Positions 1 through 5,524 of a stretch of 7,267 nt of DNA are shown in pieces. A model generated the notes under the pieces. It made no database searches, was not told the DNA's origin, and was given only the letters and a program-made list of their open reading frames with translations. The stretch is taken from contig CASEKM010000128.1 of NCBI GenBank assembly GCA_949288405.1, forward strand, positions 1-7,267, given 5' to 3'. The stretch comes from an uncultured bacterium (GTDB lineage: Bacteria; Bacillota; Clostridia; Oscillospirales; Oscillospiraceae). How positions within the stretch are numbered: position 1 is the first letter of the stretch; the number at the start of each line of letters is the position of its first letter. Both the position numbers and the translations under genes were made by a program.

Positions 1-526
1 CGCAGAAGGCGATAAACAGGACGATGGACAGATCCGCCCGGCGGGTGAACTGGTAGGCTGCGGCCGCCGCCAGGATGCCCAGGGGCAGCGCCAGCCCCAG
101 GAACAGCAGATAGGCCAGCAGAAAGTTTACGCCGGTGAACACGGCGCCGATCCGCCCCGCGCTGATGGGCAGCCAGACCAGCATGGTGAGGCCCACCGTC
201 AGCACCGCGGCCGTCAACAGGGCCAGCAGGCGGGTCAGGGCTGTGGTCAGAGGGGACACCACCGCGTCGGTGAGGACGTCCACCCGGCTGCGGCAGGCCC
301 GGTCCAACTCAAAGATGGTCAGCAGGCCGAAGAGAATGGCCCCGGCCACACCGCCGGCTATGGCGGGGTTTGCCAGATACATGGAGAGCATGGTGGAGGC
401 CGTGGCGGGCTGGTAGAGCACCAGCCCCGACACCGGGGAGAGGACCGTCAAAGCCATCACCAGCCAGGTCAGGCGGTTTCGGAGCAGCCGCCCCAGCTCC
501 AGGGGATACAGTTTCCAGGTTTTCAT
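1..526 (-). CDS. ABC-2-like transporter permease, N-terminal part (truncated by window edge)
   Basis: The frame from an ATG at 526 stays open to base 1 and gives the first 175 residues of a membrane protein; the C-terminus lies outside the window. A short basic N-terminus (MKTWKLYPLELGRLLRNR) is followed by hydrophobic segments at about residues 19-38, 56-73, 98-119, 134-156 and 166-175, with charged residues between them. This layout matches the membrane subunit of an ABC-2-type exporter. The start overlaps the ATPase stop as ATGA (526-523), so the two are almost certainly translationally coupled and form one transporter. The N-terminus joining straight onto a cytoplasmic-looking basic segment and the lack of any large extracellular loop so far argue against an FtsX-type permease like the one at the other end of the window. 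Substrate is unknown; export of a peptide, antibiotic or lipid is the usual role for such pairs. Confidence 0.85.
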   Translation of the reverse strand, partial: MKTWKLYPLELGRLLRNRLTWLVMALTVLSPVSGLVLYQPATASTMLSMYLANPAIAGGVAGAILFGLLTIFELDRACRSRVDVLTDAVVSPLTTALTRLLALLTAAVLTVGLTMLVWLPISAGRIGAVFTGVNFLLAYLLFLGLALPLGILAAAAAYQFTRRADLSIVLFIAFC

Positions 527-1383
527 TGTGCCGCCTCCCGGGAAATGAGGTACAGGTAGGCGTCCTCCAGGGTGGGTTCCTCCGCCTGGGCATAGGGTGG
601 CAGCTGGTCTGCCACCGCCCGGCAGCGGATACCCCGGCTGGTGTTCACACGGGCGGTGATGTGGAGGCCCGCCTCCTGCCCGGCCTCCCGCTCGTAGAAC
701 ACCCCCACATGGCCGGCGGCCGCCTGGATCAGCTGCTCCGGCGTGCCGGTGAACAGGATGGTCCCGTGGTGGATGACCACGATCTGGTCGCACACCGACT
801 GCACATCCTCAATGATGTGGGTGGAGAGCAGCACCAGATGCTCCTGGGCGGTGCGGGAAAACAGGTTGCGGAAGTGGATGCGCTCCTCCGGATCCAGGCC
901 CACGGTGGGCTCGTCGAAAATCAGGAAGGGAGGATTCCCCAGCAGGGCCTGGGCGATGCCCACCCGCTGGCGCTGGCCGCCGGAGAGGGTGCGGATCTTG
1001 GCTCTGGCCTTCTCCTCCAGATTCACCGCCGCCACCACCTCTCGGATGGCCGCTTTGGGGTTTTTCAGCCCCTTGAGGGCGGCCATGTAGTCGAGAAACT
1101 GGGTGACGGTCAGCTCGTCGAAGAGGCCGAAGTCCTGGGGAAGATAACCCAGGCTTGCCTTCAACTTTTTCTCCGCTTTGTTCAGCGGCGTCCCGTCCAC
1201 CAGGATAGTCCCCTGGGTGGGCGTCAGGGCCGCCACCAGCAGCTTCATCAGGGTGGATTTGCCCGCCCCGTTGGGGCCCAGCAGGCCGATAAGGCTGGGG
1301 GAGTTCAGCTCCAGGTTCAGCCCTTTCAGGGCCTGTTTCCCGCTGGGGTAGGTCATGCTGACATTTTGAATTTTGAGTTCCAT
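523..1383 (-). CDS. ABC transporter ATP-binding protein
   Basis: This is the 286-residue nucleotide-binding subunit that powers the permease encoded directly downstream. Motifs seen: Walker A GPNGAGKS at residues 36-43, Q-loop glutamine Q83 (GYLPQDFG), signature LSGGQRQR at 133-140, Walker B FLIFDE at 153-158 with catalytic Glu158 followed by a D-loop (GLD), and switch histidine H189 (LLSTHI). All catalytic residues are present. About 90 residues follow the core and end in a TLEDAYLYLI segment, the kind of C-terminal tail common in BcrA/DrrA-like exporter ATPases. The reading frame is open to an ATG at 1431, but the ATG at 1383 is preferred because it begins the conserved beta strand (MELKIQNVSM), has GAAAGGA (1394-1400) upstream, and because the extra 16 residues are unlike any ATPase start. 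The stop overlaps the permease start by ATGA. The substrate cannot be read from sequence. Confidence 0.95.
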   Translation of the reverse strand: MELKIQNVSMTYPSGKQALKGLNLELNSPSLIGLLGPNGAGKSTLMKLLVAALTPTQGTILVDGTPLNKAEKKLKASLGYLPQDFGLFDELTVTQFLDYMAALKGLKNPKAAIREVVAAVNLEEKARAKIRTLSGGQRQRVGIAQALLGNPPFLIFDEPTVGLDPEERIHFRNLFSRTAQEHLVLLSTHIIEDVQSVCDQIVVIHHGTILFTGTPEQLIQAAAGHVGVFYEREAGQEAGLHITARVNTSRGIRCRAVADQLPPYAQAEEPTLEDAYLYLISREAAQ

Positions 1384-1393
1384 ATTGTCGGAT

Positions 1394-1472
1394 TCCTTTC
1401 TGCTTGGGATGAGGAAAGGATACCAGGGCAATATGGAGGGGAGGTGGAGGGAGTGTGTGGTTTGTGTGGAGA
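1394..1472 (-). promoter_or_regulatory. Promoter region of the ATPase/permease operon
   Basis: Read on the minus strand, a candidate extended -10 TGGTATCCT lies at 1425-1417, but the position 17 bp upstream holds only ACCTCC, a poor -35. A ribosome site GAAAGGA (1400-1394) follows, 10 nt before the ATG. Upstream sits the word TCTCCACACAAA (1472-1461), shared with the response-regulator promoter, its downstream edge 38 bp from the -10. It is followed by a second CCACACA-type repeat. A weak core promoter with an upstream box suits an activator-dependent promoter. The promoter assignment is by eye only. Confidence 0.45.
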
Positions 1473-1477
1473 TGGAC

Positions 1478-1510
1478 AGAAAACGGGACAGGCCGGCGGC
1501 CTGCCCCGTT
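1478..1510 (-). terminator. Intrinsic terminator after the hydrolase operon
   Basis: Directly after the TAG stop at 1511, the minus strand can form a 13-bp stem (AACGGGGCAGGCC paired with GGCCTGTCCCGTT, arms 1510-1498 and 1494-1482). There is one G-U wobble and a GCC loop. Transcription continues into a T-rich run (TTTTCT). This separates the lipoprotein/hydrolase operon from the ATPase/permease operon. Confidence 0.85.
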
Positions 1511-2119
1511 CTAACGCGATAAAAGAAGTTTTTTCACCCAGTTATCCAGAAATGCCAGCTGCTCCTCCGTGTGGAACCAGTGCTCACCGTCCTCCAGGAC
1601 GGTGAGACCGGCGCCGTGCGCCGCCGCGAACCGCTTCACCGTCTGGCGGGACACCAGGTGATCCCCTCCTGCGTAGAGGATCTCCGTGGGGATTTTCCAG
1701 GTAATAGGGTGCTCCCGCACATAGCACAGGTACGCCCAGGACAGGGTCTCCCCGAAGTCCGTGAGGATCTCCCCCTGTTCCCGCAGCGTCTGCTCCGACG
1801 CGCCGGCCCAGGCCATCATGTCCAGGATTAGCCGCTCCATGTCCAGCACCGGCGACACGAACAGGGCCCTGTCCAGCGACCGATCCCCCAGGGCCAGCAT
1901 GGCGAAATAGGCCCCGATGCTGTTGGCCAGGAGAACGATGCGGTCATACTGCCGGCGGGCCACGTCATAGGCGGCCGCAATCTGGGGCGCCGCCTCCCAG
2001 GGGAGCTCCCCTTGGTAGTCCACCCCCAGCACGTCAAAGCCGGGGCAGACGGCCCGGAAGCGGTCTGCCTCCCCGGCACTGCCGCCCTTGCCGTGGATAT
2101 ACAAAATAGCGTGTTTCAA
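1511..2119 (-). CDS. Small alpha/beta hydrolase with AxSxG nucleophile elbow
   Basis: A 202-residue single-domain alpha/beta hydrolase, expected in the cytoplasm since no signal peptide is seen. The oxyanion region is HGKGG (residues 9-13) after the first strand (AILYI). The nucleophile is Ser67 in LANSIGA, where the usual first Gly of GxSxG is Ala. Asp153 (AGGDHLV) and His180 (GEHWFH) fit the remaining triad positions, so the enzyme should be active. Serine esterase or peptidase-like chemistry is likely, but the substrate is unknown. I recognise the general pattern (HGKGGS, ANSIGA, LCYVREHP, GEHWFHTEEQ) as one shared by uncharacterised clostridial hydrolases. Translation starts at TTG (2119): no ATG or GTG fits, the residues from here match a hydrolase N-terminus, and AGAGAGG lies 6 nt upstream. 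The gene begins 24 nt after the preceding hydrolase, so both are probably cotranscribed. Confidence 0.9.
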   Translation of the reverse strand: MKHAILYIHGKGGSAGEADRFRAVCPGFDVLGVDYQGELPWEAAPQIAAAYDVARRQYDRIVLLANSIGAYFAMLALGDRSLDRALFVSPVLDMERLILDMMAWAGASEQTLREQGEILTDFGETLSWAYLCYVREHPITWKIPTEILYAGGDHLVSRQTVKRFAAAHGAGLTVLEDGEHWFHTEEQLAFLDNWVKKLLLSR

Positions 2120-2125
2120 AATGTA

Positions 2126-2132
2126 CCTCTCT
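2126..2132 (-). promoter_or_regulatory. Ribosome binding site deciding a TTG start
   Basis: The minus strand reads AGAGAGG, then a 6-nt spacer (TACATT), then TTG at 2119-2117. This is close to ideal spacing and supports TTG as the true start of the downstream hydrolase. It lies within the short gap between the two hydrolase genes. Confidence 0.7.
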
Positions 2133-2143
2133 TTTCCTGCCTG

Positions 2144-2791
2144 TCAGAGATGCCGCCCGTAAAACGCATTCAGCCGCTCCGCCAGTGCCTTGGGATTTTC
2201 CAGTGCCTTGGGATTTTTCTCGTTCACCACATGTCCGGTGTTCTCGATGACTTGCAGCTCCGCCCCCGGGATGTGCCTGGCCAGAAAGCGGGCCGATTTC
2301 AGGTTCGCGCTATCCTTTTCCCCGCAGAGGATGAGCGTGGGACACCGGATCTCCCCCAGCCGGCCGCTGAAGTTCAGATTTTTCATGGAGCTCCCCAGGG
2401 CAAAGGTATCCCGCTTGTTAAAGGCCATGGACGCGAAGGCGGACTTGGGCAGAAACCGGAACACCACGTTCTGGAGGGCAAAGGCGACCTTGGGAACCTT
2501 GTGGGGCGTGCCGATGAGCACCAGGGTCTTGACATTCTCCGGGTGATCCAGGGCATAATCCAGGGCCAGGATGCCCCCCAGGGAGAGGCCGCACAGGTGA
2601 ACCGGCCCGCTGGTCTGGGCGCAGTATTGGGCGAAGGCGGCGCGCAGGTTGGGAAAGCTGGCCTCCCGCCCGTTTAAGATGGCGGACAGCTCCGGGCACA
2701 GGATGTCCTCCCGGCGGTTCAGATAGGAAACTGTCTCCCGCCAGCTGTCCGCTTTGTGGCCGGAGCCGTGAACCAAAATCGTCTTTTCCAT
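2144..2791 (-). CDS. Alpha/beta hydrolase with GxSxG elbow
   Basis: A 215-residue cytoplasmic-type alpha/beta hydrolase. Motifs seen: oxyanion loop HGSG (residues 8-11) after strand TILV, nucleophile Ser70 in GLSLGG, Asp160 in CGEKD and His187 in ENTGH. The complete Ser-Asp-His triad predicts an active esterase, lipase or C-C hydrolase, but the substrate is not readable. A cap region of roughly residues 98-145 carries hydrophobic residues (VAFALQNVVFRFLP) that may line an acyl or membrane-facing pocket. The C-terminal region contains a perfect six-residue repeat (NPKALE then NPKALA) created by an 18-bp tandem duplication at 2182-2217. The ATG at 2791 follows GGAAGGGAG at useful spacing. The gene begins 17 nt after the lipoprotein stop and is probably in the same transcript. 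It is only distantly similar to the next hydrolase, so recent duplication is unlikely. Confidence 0.92.
   Translation of the reverse strand: MEKTILVHGSGHKADSWRETVSYLNRREDILCPELSAILNGREASFPNLRAAFAQYCAQTSGPVHLCGLSLGGILALDYALDHPENVKTLVLIGTPHKVPKVAFALQNVVFRFLPKSAFASMAFNKRDTFALGSSMKNLNFSGRLGEIRCPTLILCGEKDSANLKSARFLARHIPGAELQVIENTGHVVNEKNPKALENPKALAERLNAFYGRHL
2182..2217 (-). repeat. Exact 18-bp tandem duplication inside the hydrolase gene
   Basis: Plus-strand unit CCAGTGCCTTGGGATTTT occurs at 2182-2199 and again at 2200-2217 with no mismatch. Being 18 bp, it keeps the frame and adds six residues near the C-terminus, after the catalytic histidine. The flanking bases differ, so the array is exactly two copies. 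Replication slippage is the likely origin. Confidence 0.95.
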
Positions 2792-2808
2792 GGGCGCTCT
2801 CCCTTCCT

Positions 2809-3189
2809 TTAGTTCGTTCCGGATCCTCTTTTGATAAAGCTTACGCTCCCTTTGGCCTCGTGTCCTGTCACAGTAAATATGTAAGTATCATCTTCTTGAA
2901 TCACGATTTCAAACGCAGAGGTGGGCACATCTGTCTCGGAATAGATCGCCTCTCCCGCACTGTTTTCCACCTGAATGTCCACGCTTCCATCGTCACTTAC
3001 AACAGCTGTATCAATGACATCTCCTGTTTTCAAAGACAGCTCTCTGTGGTCGGACGTATTCAAGACACTGTATTCCATGATAAATTGGGTATCATTTCCT
3101 GTGCTGCTGCCGTTAAATGTGGCATGACCACAGGCGCTTAACAGTGTCAGAGAAATGCAGAGTATCCCAGCGAAGACTGATTTTTTCAT
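2809..3189 (-). CDS. Small secreted lipoprotein of unknown function
   Basis: Encodes 126 residues. The N-terminus is a lipoprotein signal peptide: MKKS, a hydrophobic core, then lipobox L-S-A-C with the lipidated cysteine at residue 20. The mature part (about 106 residues) is acidic and rich in alternating hydrophobic and polar residues (for example GSVDIQVENSAGEAIY and DDTYIFTVTGHEAKG). This suggests a single all-beta domain reminiscent of PPC-like sandwiches. It should sit on the outer face of the membrane; the role is unknown. The frame is open to an ATG at 3315 inside the kinase gene, but the ATG at 3189 is chosen because it starts the signal peptide and has AGGAG 5 nt upstream. The gene is about 45% G+C by hand count, against about 65% in its neighbours, so it may have been acquired separately. 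It precedes the two hydrolase genes by 17 nt. Confidence 0.88.
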   Translation of the reverse strand: MKKSVFAGILCISLTLLSACGHATFNGSSTGNDTQFIMEYSVLNTSDHRELSLKTGDVIDTAVVSDDGSVDIQVENSAGEAIYSETDVPTSAFEIVIQEDDTYIFTVTGHEAKGSVSFIKRGSGTN

Positions 3190-3194
3190 AGCTG

Positions 3195-3249
3195 CTCCTA
3201 ATTTAGAATGTGATTGTTTTATTTTATCATATAGCGGCTGCAAAATCCA
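3195..3249 (-). promoter_or_regulatory. Promoter and RBS of the lipoprotein/hydrolase operon
   Basis: On the minus strand TGGATT (3249-3244) is followed after 17 bp by TAAAAT (3226-3221). TGA directly before it makes an extended -10 (TGATAAAAT). The ribosome site AGGAG lies at 3199-3195, 5 nt before the ATG. The whole intergenic stretch is AT-rich. No terminator hairpin is seen after the kinase stop at 3258, so read-through from the kinase gene could add to this promoter. Confidence 0.6.
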
Positions 3250-3257
3250 CCGTTCCC

Positions 3258-4736
3258 TCAAGCGAAAAACCGCACCGTGGCCCGCACCCCGTCCGCCGTA
3301 TTTTCCATGGCACACTCCGCCCCGTGGCGCTCCAGAATCATCTTCACCAGATACAGCCCCAGGCCGCTGCCGCCGGTGGAGCGGTTTCGGGAGCTCTCCT
3401 CCCGGTAGAAGGCCTCGAACAGGCGGGGCAGGGCCTCCTCACCGATATGGGCCCCGGTGTTCTCCACTGTCAGGGCTGGCCGGCCCTCCAGCAGGCCGCA
3501 CCACACCCGCACCTGCGCCCCCTCCGGGGAGTAGAGGGCGGCGTTGGACAGCAGGTTCCCCACCGCCCGCCCCAGCAGGGAGGCGTCTCCGGTGACGGTG
3601 AGTCCCGGCGTCAGATCCTTCACCAGCCGCTGGTTCCGCTGCTCCAGAAGGGGCATGTCCAGAGCCAACTGGCGCTCGATCAGGCCGGACAGCTCCACCG
3701 CTTCCCGCTTCACGGCCCCGGAGCTGCCCTCCATGCGGGAGATGGCCAGCATCTCCTGCACCAGATTTTCCATCCGCCCCGTCACCTGGAGGGAGCGCAG
3801 CAGGTATTTGTCCCGGTCCCGGTAGACCCCCACCCCCTCCAGCATGCCGGAGAGCTGCCCCTTCAGGATGGTCACCGGGGTCTTCAGCTCGTGGGAGGCG
3901 GCGTTGAAAAAGGCCATCCGCTGGCGGTCCAGCTCCCGCTCCCGCTCCACCTCACCCCGGAGGGCCCGGTTGGCCCGCTCCAGGTCGGTGAGGGCGGTGT
4001 CCAGCCGCCGGGCCAGCTGATCCAGACTGCGGCCCAACTGGCCGATCTCGTCCCGGCGCTTCTCCCCGCACTCCCAGTGGAAGTCCAGCTGGGCCATCTT
4101 CCCGGCGATGGAACTCATGCGCACGATGGGCCGGGTGATGTACCGGGAGTAGAAGAAGGCACACAGCAGGGAGAAGGCCAGCAGCACCAGCAGCAGCCAG
4201 GGGGCCATCTGCGCCAGGGCCCGCACCGCCAGGTTCTCCGCCTGGATGCGGGGGGTGACGTAGAGGGTGCAGCTCCCGCTCTGGCCGGCAAAGGTCACCT
4301 CGGCGGCGATGGTGGCCCCGTCGGAGGCGGTGATGGTCATGGTTTCCCCGGTGTCCGTGTCTGTCCCATAGCTGACCACCGTATCCCTCTCCGCCGTGGT
4401 GACGGCCACCCCCTTGTCCTCATACACGGTATAGGTGGTCAGTTTGGCCCCGGTGTCCACCAGCGCCCCGTCCGGCCCCACCAGCATGGCGTTGGCCCCG
4501 GAGGAGAGCACGAACTCGTCCAGCAGTTCCCCGCAGTCCTCCGGCGTACTGTCCGCCAGCCGCTCCACCAGAGTGTCCACCTGGGCGGTGAGGTCGTCGT
4601 TGACCACCGCGGTGTAGGTGCTGGGGGTGGCCCAGGCGATGAAGCCGAAAGTGACCGCCCCGGCGAAGAGCAGGATGCCGGCGGTAATGAGAAAAATGCG
4701 GGCGGTCAGGCTCTCAGCGATCCTCTTTCGCGGCAC
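3258..4736 (-). CDS. VanS-like membrane sensor histidine kinase
   Basis: A 492-residue kinase expected to phosphorylate the regulator encoded just upstream. Layout: TM1 about 15-37, extracellular sensor about 38-177, TM2 about 178-197, HAMP about 198-250, a coiled linker, H-box NAASHELKTP with phospho-acceptor His282, N-box GNLLSNA (393-399), and G-box GGSGLG (455-460) close to the end. The G1 region reads VENTGAHI rather than DxGxG, which I know as common in this Firmicute subgroup, so activity is still expected. The sensor is rich in Thr, Asp and Val (TDTDTGETMTITASDGATI) and resembles no ligand domain I can name. The GTG at 4736 is taken as start: it gives a short basic N-terminus before TM1 and has GAGGGG upstream. 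It overlaps the regulator gene by 23 bp, indicating coupled translation. The signal sensed is unknown; envelope stress or an antimicrobial is a reasonable guess from the neighbouring exporters. Confidence 0.95.
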   Translation of the reverse strand: MPRKRIAESLTARIFLITAGILLFAGAVTFGFIAWATPSTYTAVVNDDLTAQVDTLVERLADSTPEDCGELLDEFVLSSGANAMLVGPDGALVDTGAKLTTYTVYEDKGVAVTTAERDTVVSYGTDTDTGETMTITASDGATIAAEVTFAGQSGSCTLYVTPRIQAENLAVRALAQMAPWLLLVLLAFSLLCAFFYSRYITRPIVRMSSIAGKMAQLDFHWECGEKRRDEIGQLGRSLDQLARRLDTALTDLERANRALRGEVERERELDRQRMAFFNAASHELKTPVTILKGQLSGMLEGVGVYRDRDKYLLRSLQVTGRMENLVQEMLAISRMEGSSGAVKREAVELSGLIERQLALDMPLLEQRNQRLVKDLTPGLTVTGDASLLGRAVGNLLSNAALYSPEGAQVRVWCGLLEGRPALTVENTGAHIGEEALPRLFEAFYREESSRNRSTGGSGLGLYLVKMILERHGAECAMENTADGVRATVRFFA

Positions 4737-5382
4737 GATAGCCCACCCCTCTCACCGTCTCGATGTAGTCCCGCCCCAGCTTGCGGCGGAGGTTCTTGAT
4801 GTGGCTGTCCACCACCCGCTCGTCCCCGTAGAAGTCGTAGTCCCACAGCTTTGCCAGCAGCATCTCCCGGGTAAACACCCGGCCCGGCGCGGCCAGAAAG
4901 GTGTGGAGCAGCTCAAACTCCCGGGCGGTCAAGTCCAGGCTCCGGCCGTCCAGCAGAACCTCCCGGCTGTCCAGATCCAGGGACAGATCCCGGTACCGCA
5001 GGCGGCTGTCCTCCCCGGCGTCTCCCCGGCGGCGGAGGATGACCCGGATCTTCTCCAGCAGCACCGGCATGGAGAAGGGTTTCGTGATATAGTCGTCAAT
5101 GTCCAGCCGGAAGCCCCGGAGCTGCTGTTCCTCCCCGTCCAGGGCGGTGAGCATCAAAATAGGCACCTGGGACTGGCGGCGAATGCACTCGCAGACCCCG
5201 AAGCCGTCAATCTTGGGGAGCATCAAGTCCAGCAGCACCAGGTCAAAGGGCTGCGCGCTGAACCGCTCCAGGGCCGCCACCCCATCCCCAGCCACGGCGG
5301 TCTGGTAGCCCGCGTCCTCCAGATAGGCCCGCAGCAGCTCCTGGATGTCCAGCTCGTCCTCGATAATCAAAATGGATTTCAT
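4714..5382 (-). CDS. OmpR/PhoB-family response regulator
   Basis: A 222-residue DNA-binding regulator. The receiver domain (about 1-120) has the acidic pair Glu8-Asp9, phospho-acceptor Asp52 (LLDLMLP), Thr79 and Lys101 (ITKPF), the full set needed for phosphotransfer. A winged-helix domain (about 130-218) carries the typical LTAREFELL, RVFTREML, RVVDSHIKNLRRKL and ETVRGVGYR blocks. The ATG at 5382 begins the first receiver strand (MKSILIIEDE) and is preceded by AGGTGA with a 6-nt spacer. The kinase gene overlaps its 3' end, so the pair is a standard two-component operon. A 12-bp word in its own promoter recurs before the ATPase/permease operon, making autoregulation plus control of that exporter a testable idea. 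The large permease gene just upstream is separated by a terminator but may be functionally linked. Confidence 0.97.
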   Translation of the reverse strand: MKSILIIEDELDIQELLRAYLEDAGYQTAVAGDGVAALERFSAQPFDLVLLDLMLPKIDGFGVCECIRRQSQVPILMLTALDGEEQQLRGFRLDIDDYITKPFSMPVLLEKIRVILRRRGDAGEDSRLRYRDLSLDLDSREVLLDGRSLDLTAREFELLHTFLAAPGRVFTREMLLAKLWDYDFYGDERVVDSHIKNLRRKLGRDYIETVRGVGYRAAKEDR

Positions 5383-5388
5383 ATGGCA

Positions 5389-5434
5389 TCACCTATGGGG
5401 AGTGTAGCATGGAAATATGAATTTTGTGTGGAGA
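5389..5434 (-). promoter_or_regulatory. Promoter, RBS and candidate operator of the two-component operon
   Basis: The minus strand carries an extended -10, TGCTACACT (5409-5401), and a weak -35 (ACACAA at 5429-5424, 17-bp spacing). The ribosome site AGGTGA is at 5394-5389. The word TCTCCACACAAA (5434-5423) covers the -35 position and is repeated exactly before the ATPase gene. A good -10 with a poor -35 covered by a candidate site suits control by an OmpR-type regulator, here possibly the operon's own product. Confidence 0.55.
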
Positions 5435-5474
5435 GCGGGCAAAAAGAATGGCCGTTTCTGGCGGAAAGAAATGG

Positions 5475-5507
5475 AAAAAGCTGCCGGCGTCAGCTGACGC
5501 CGGCGGC
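5475..5507 (-). terminator. Strong intrinsic terminator after the FtsX-type permease
   Basis: A near-perfect inverted repeat spans 5480-5507, including a perfect 22-bp palindrome at 5483-5504 centred on CAGCTG. On the minus strand the GC-rich stem is followed at once by TTTTT (5479-5475). It lies 17 bp after the permease stop and separates that gene from the two-component operon. Confidence 0.92.
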
Positions 5508-5524
5508 AATGGCTGTCCGGGGTC

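Noticed and set aside
1384..1431. Upstream ATG start for the ATPase (16 extra residues)
   Set aside because: The extension is not ATPase-like and would run through the candidate -10. The ATG at 1383 has a ribosome site and begins the conserved strand.
370..1605. Long plus-strand open frame (411 codons) opposite the ATPase gene
   Set aside because: It is antisense to an ATPase with every catalytic motif. The product is a low-complexity Gly/Gln/Leu/His mixture without domains, as expected from the opposite strand of GC-rich coding DNA.
1511..2791. The two hydrolase genes as a recent tandem duplication
   Set aside because: Their oxyanion loops, nucleophile elbows and C-termini differ (HGKGG/ANSIG against HGSG/GLSLG). 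They share only the fold.
3190..3315. Upstream ATG start for the lipoprotein (42 extra residues)
   Set aside because: It overlaps the end of the kinase gene and would bury the signal peptide inside the protein. AGGAG precedes the ATG at 3189.
3210..4799. Long plus-strand open frame (529 codons) opposite the histidine kinase gene
   Set aside because: Composition is dominated by Gln, Gly, His and Pro with no recognisable motif, and it covers a complete kinase on the other strand. It results from codon bias.
5483..5504. Perfect 22-bp palindrome as a protein-binding operator or recombination site
   Set aside because: It is followed on the minus strand by TTTTT and lies 17 bp past a stop codon, so an intrinsic terminator explains it fully.
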